34,432 nt of DNA, from assembly GCA_900765165.1 (NCBI GenBank), contig CAAFQR010000173.1, positions 1 through 34,432 on the forward strand. Direction: 5' to 3'. Below, piece after piece: positions 33,030-34,432 of this stretch (its first letter is position 1; each line of letters opens with the position of its first letter). Origin of the DNA: Veillonellaceae bacterium. GTDB taxonomy: Bacteria > Bacillota > Negativicutes > Veillonellales > Veillonellaceae. The translations under genes were made by a program, and so were the position numbers. The notes under the pieces were generated by a model. It worked only from the letters and a program-made list of their open reading frames with translations. It was not told the origin of the DNA and ran no database searches.

Positions 33030-34253
33030 ATGACACAGCATTTCAAAACACTGGCGGCCAGCGCTGCGCTAGCGGCTCTGCTCGCAACCGGTAGTTATTT
33101 ACCGGTTAATGCCGCCACGCCGACGACAACAAACGCAACCGACACAAAATCTACCTTAGCCCAGCCGACGCCAGCAGATTTAGCGGCGCAAGCTGAAATC
33201 GTAGCGCAACAAAAGACGACGGCAAACGCACCGCTTCACATCGGCAAGTCCTATCGCGACGTGCCCATTGCCACCGTCAAAGACGATAACGGCAAGGACC
33301 GCGTGCTCCGCTTAAACGTGTTCATGCCGGCCAACACCAAAGGCCCAGTACCGGCGTTACTCTTTGTCCATGGCGGCGGTTGGGTCGTTGGCTCCTATGA
33401 AGGCGACGAAATCCCAACGACGACCAACGTGAAGACCGCCGCCGGCAAGGAATCGGCGGACAAGTTGATTCAGACCATGAATCAGGATTATCGCGCCACG
33501 TACCACGTGTTCAAAGGCGTTGTGAACCACGGCATTGCCTTCGTTTCGGTAGACTACCGCCTCAACTACGAAACGACCATGCCGAACCAGTTGTACGACG
33601 TGAAAGCAGCCGTTCGCTTCATCCGCGCCCACGCCAAGGAATACGGCATTGATCCGAACCGCATCGCCATTGCCGGTAGCTCCGCCGGTGCTCATTTGGC
33701 CGCCCTCGTAGCCACCACTAACAATGACCCGAAAGCGGAAGGCACCATCGGCGGCAACCTGGACCAGTCTAGCGCCGTTATGGCCTGCGTGGACTACTAT
33801 GGCCCGACCGATTTATTGACCATGGCCCCTGAAATGAGCCCTTCACTCCAGACACCGGCTGATGCGGCGAAGACACACGATGCACCGAGCGCGGAAGAAT
33901 CCATCCTCGTCGGCTTCGACAAACCGGGCCAAGGCGTTGGTGTCTTGCGTGCGTTAAAAGCCAAACACGACACCACCTCGCCGGACTGGAAATACGTAGA
34001 AATCGCTGATTTCGGTAGCCCCATCAACCACGTAACACCGCAGACACCGCCGTTCTTCATCGCTCACGGTGGTCACGACCGCTTAGTGCCGATTGAACAG
34101 AGCATCCGTCTACGCGACAAACTCATCGCCAACGGCGTGCCGAATGTGTTTATTTCAAACTCCGAAGCACCGCACGGCTTCCAAGGCGACACCACCAACG
34201 TAGCCATGATGGATTGGCTCGTACGAATCTTAAAGGCCGAACCGACAAAATAA
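33030..34253 (+). CDS. Secreted alpha/beta hydrolase / esterase (HSL-BD-FAE type)
   Basis: This 407-residue protein has a signal peptide (about 1-28, cleavage after VNA), a short Thr/Ala-rich stretch (29-48) and a carboxylesterase-type alpha/beta-hydrolase domain. HGGGW (114-118) forms the oxyanion hole, nucleophile Ser218 lies in GSSAGAH, Asp350 in GGHDRLVP and His382 in APHGF. An insertion of roughly 40 residues sits between HGGGW and VSVDYRL. The family includes steryl, aryl and feruloyl esterases; the substrate here is unknown, but it acts outside the cytosol. The ATG has AAGGAGC at 9 nt. It has its own regulated-looking promoter and a terminator. The Thr-rich post-signal stretch resembles the SLH operon proteins. 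Confidence 0.88.
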   Translation: MTQHFKTLAASAALAALLATGSYLPVNAATPTTTNATDTKSTLAQPTPADLAAQAEIVAQQKTTANAPLHIGKSYRDVPIATVKDDNGKDRVLRLNVFMPANTKGPVPALLFVHGGGWVVGSYEGDEIPTTTNVKTAAGKESADKLIQTMNQDYRATYHVFKGVVNHGIAFVSVDYRLNYETTMPNQLYDVKAAVRFIRAHAKEYGIDPNRIAIAGSSAGAHLAALVATTNNDPKAEGTIGGNLDQSSAVMACVDYYGPTDLLTMAPEMSPSLQTPADAAKTHDAPSAEESILVGFDKPGQGVGVLRALKAKHDTTSPDWKYVEIADFGSPINHVTPQTPPFFIAHGGHDRLVPIEQSIRLRDKLIANGVPNVFISNSEAPHGFQGDTTNVAMMDWLVRILKAEPTK

Positions 34254-34293
34254 TACCGGTTGTTCAGAGAGAGAACATCCTATAGACGCAATG

Positions 34294-34321
34294 AGACCCG
34301 CACCGATTGATGCGGGTCTTA
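34294..34321 (+). terminator. Terminator after the secreted esterase gene
   Basis: AGACCCGCA (34294-34302) and TGCGGGTCT (34311-34319) form a 9-bp stem with an 8-nt loop. The T run on the plus strand is short, so it may instead serve, or also serve, the minus-strand gene at the right edge. Confidence 0.65.
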
Positions 34322-34371
34322 TTCGTTATGCTATGCAATTGTGCGGGGAGGCTGTTTATTTCAGAAGCAAT

Positions 34372-34432
34372 TTACCACAGCCCCAACAGCTTCCAGTACG
34401 GAAGGCCGATGCCAAAGAAGATGGTCAGCGCC
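34372..34432 (-). CDS. 3' end of a membrane-protein gene (partial)
   Basis: One minus-strand frame is open from the window edge to a TAA at 34372-34374 and reads ALTIFFGIGLPYWKLLGLW. This hydrophobic C-terminus with Tyr, Trp and Lys near the end is typical of the last helix of an inner-membrane protein. Only about 20 residues are visible, so the family cannot be named. The hairpin at 34294-34319 could act as its terminator. Confidence 0.55.
   Translation of the reverse strand, partial: ALTIFFGIGLPYWKLLGLW

Noticed and set aside
1..34432. Prophage, transposon, toxin-antitoxin or phage-defence genes
   Set aside because: No transposase, integrase, restriction, Cas or toxin-like protein was recognised; gene content is metabolic, transport and envelope functions with uniform composition.

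Overview
The window looks like a chromosomal segment of a Negativicutes bacterium: an anaerobe of the Firmicutes lineage with a diderm envelope, perhaps a Megasphaera-like Veillonellaceae. This is inference. It rests on secreted SLH-domain proteins without an outer-membrane barrel, an ArnT-like lipid-linked glycosyltransferase, strong AGGAGG ribosome-binding sites, roughly balanced base composition, and amino-acid and lactate catabolism genes (glutamate dehydrogenase, ornithine decarboxylase, LutABC). I see no rRNA, tRNA, CRISPR array, transposase or prophage gene. Most genes lie on the minus strand.

Layout. 1-655: AT-rich spacer ending in the gdhA terminator. 656-1912: glutamate dehydrogenase. 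2235-5716 (minus): a compact cluster of a divergent CDF transporter, a UPF0340 protein, a two-domain sulfurtransferase, a 76-residue two-helix membrane protein and exonuclease III, several of them overlapping. 5861-8065: an SpeC/SpeF-type ornithine decarboxylase. 8373-9197: a solitary MetQ lipoprotein behind a potentially structured leader. 9450-11690: an amino acid permease paired with a ferredoxin-nitroreductase. 12073-13486 (plus): the FetAB metal exporter. 13665-15086: a TcyP-like cystine symporter. 15398-18314: lutABC for lactate oxidation.

The most distinctive part is 18732-23316 (plus). Two secreted SLH proteins flank an ArnT/GT-C membrane glycosyltransferase. Both SLH proteins have Thr/Ala-rich stretches and share a C-terminal domain I do not recognise, marked by a G-x-MYW-[RK]-D motif. 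The convergent gene at 23395-24285 (DUF3298-like) and the secreted esterase at 33030-34253 also have Thr-rich segments directly after the signal peptide. My working hypothesis is an envelope module in which SLH proteins tether the outer membrane or periplasmic components to peptidoglycan, with the glycosyltransferase decorating either the Thr-rich stretches or a lipid. The ornithine decarboxylase may connect indirectly, because Negativicutes peptidoglycan is known to carry polyamines that SLH domains bind.

The rest holds an OPT-family transporter (24513-26609), a Y-family polymerase with a YolD-like small protein (26659-28592), a Bax-inhibitor-1 protein, an aldo/keto reductase, a DUF1445 hydro-lyase-family protein, an alpha/beta hydrolase with a Cys nucleophile, and the secreted Ser esterase. 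The 3' end of a membrane-protein gene enters at the right edge. Several intergenic regions carry clear sigma-A-like promoters, perfect dyads suggesting operators, and a recurrent family of 3'-end inverted-repeat words.
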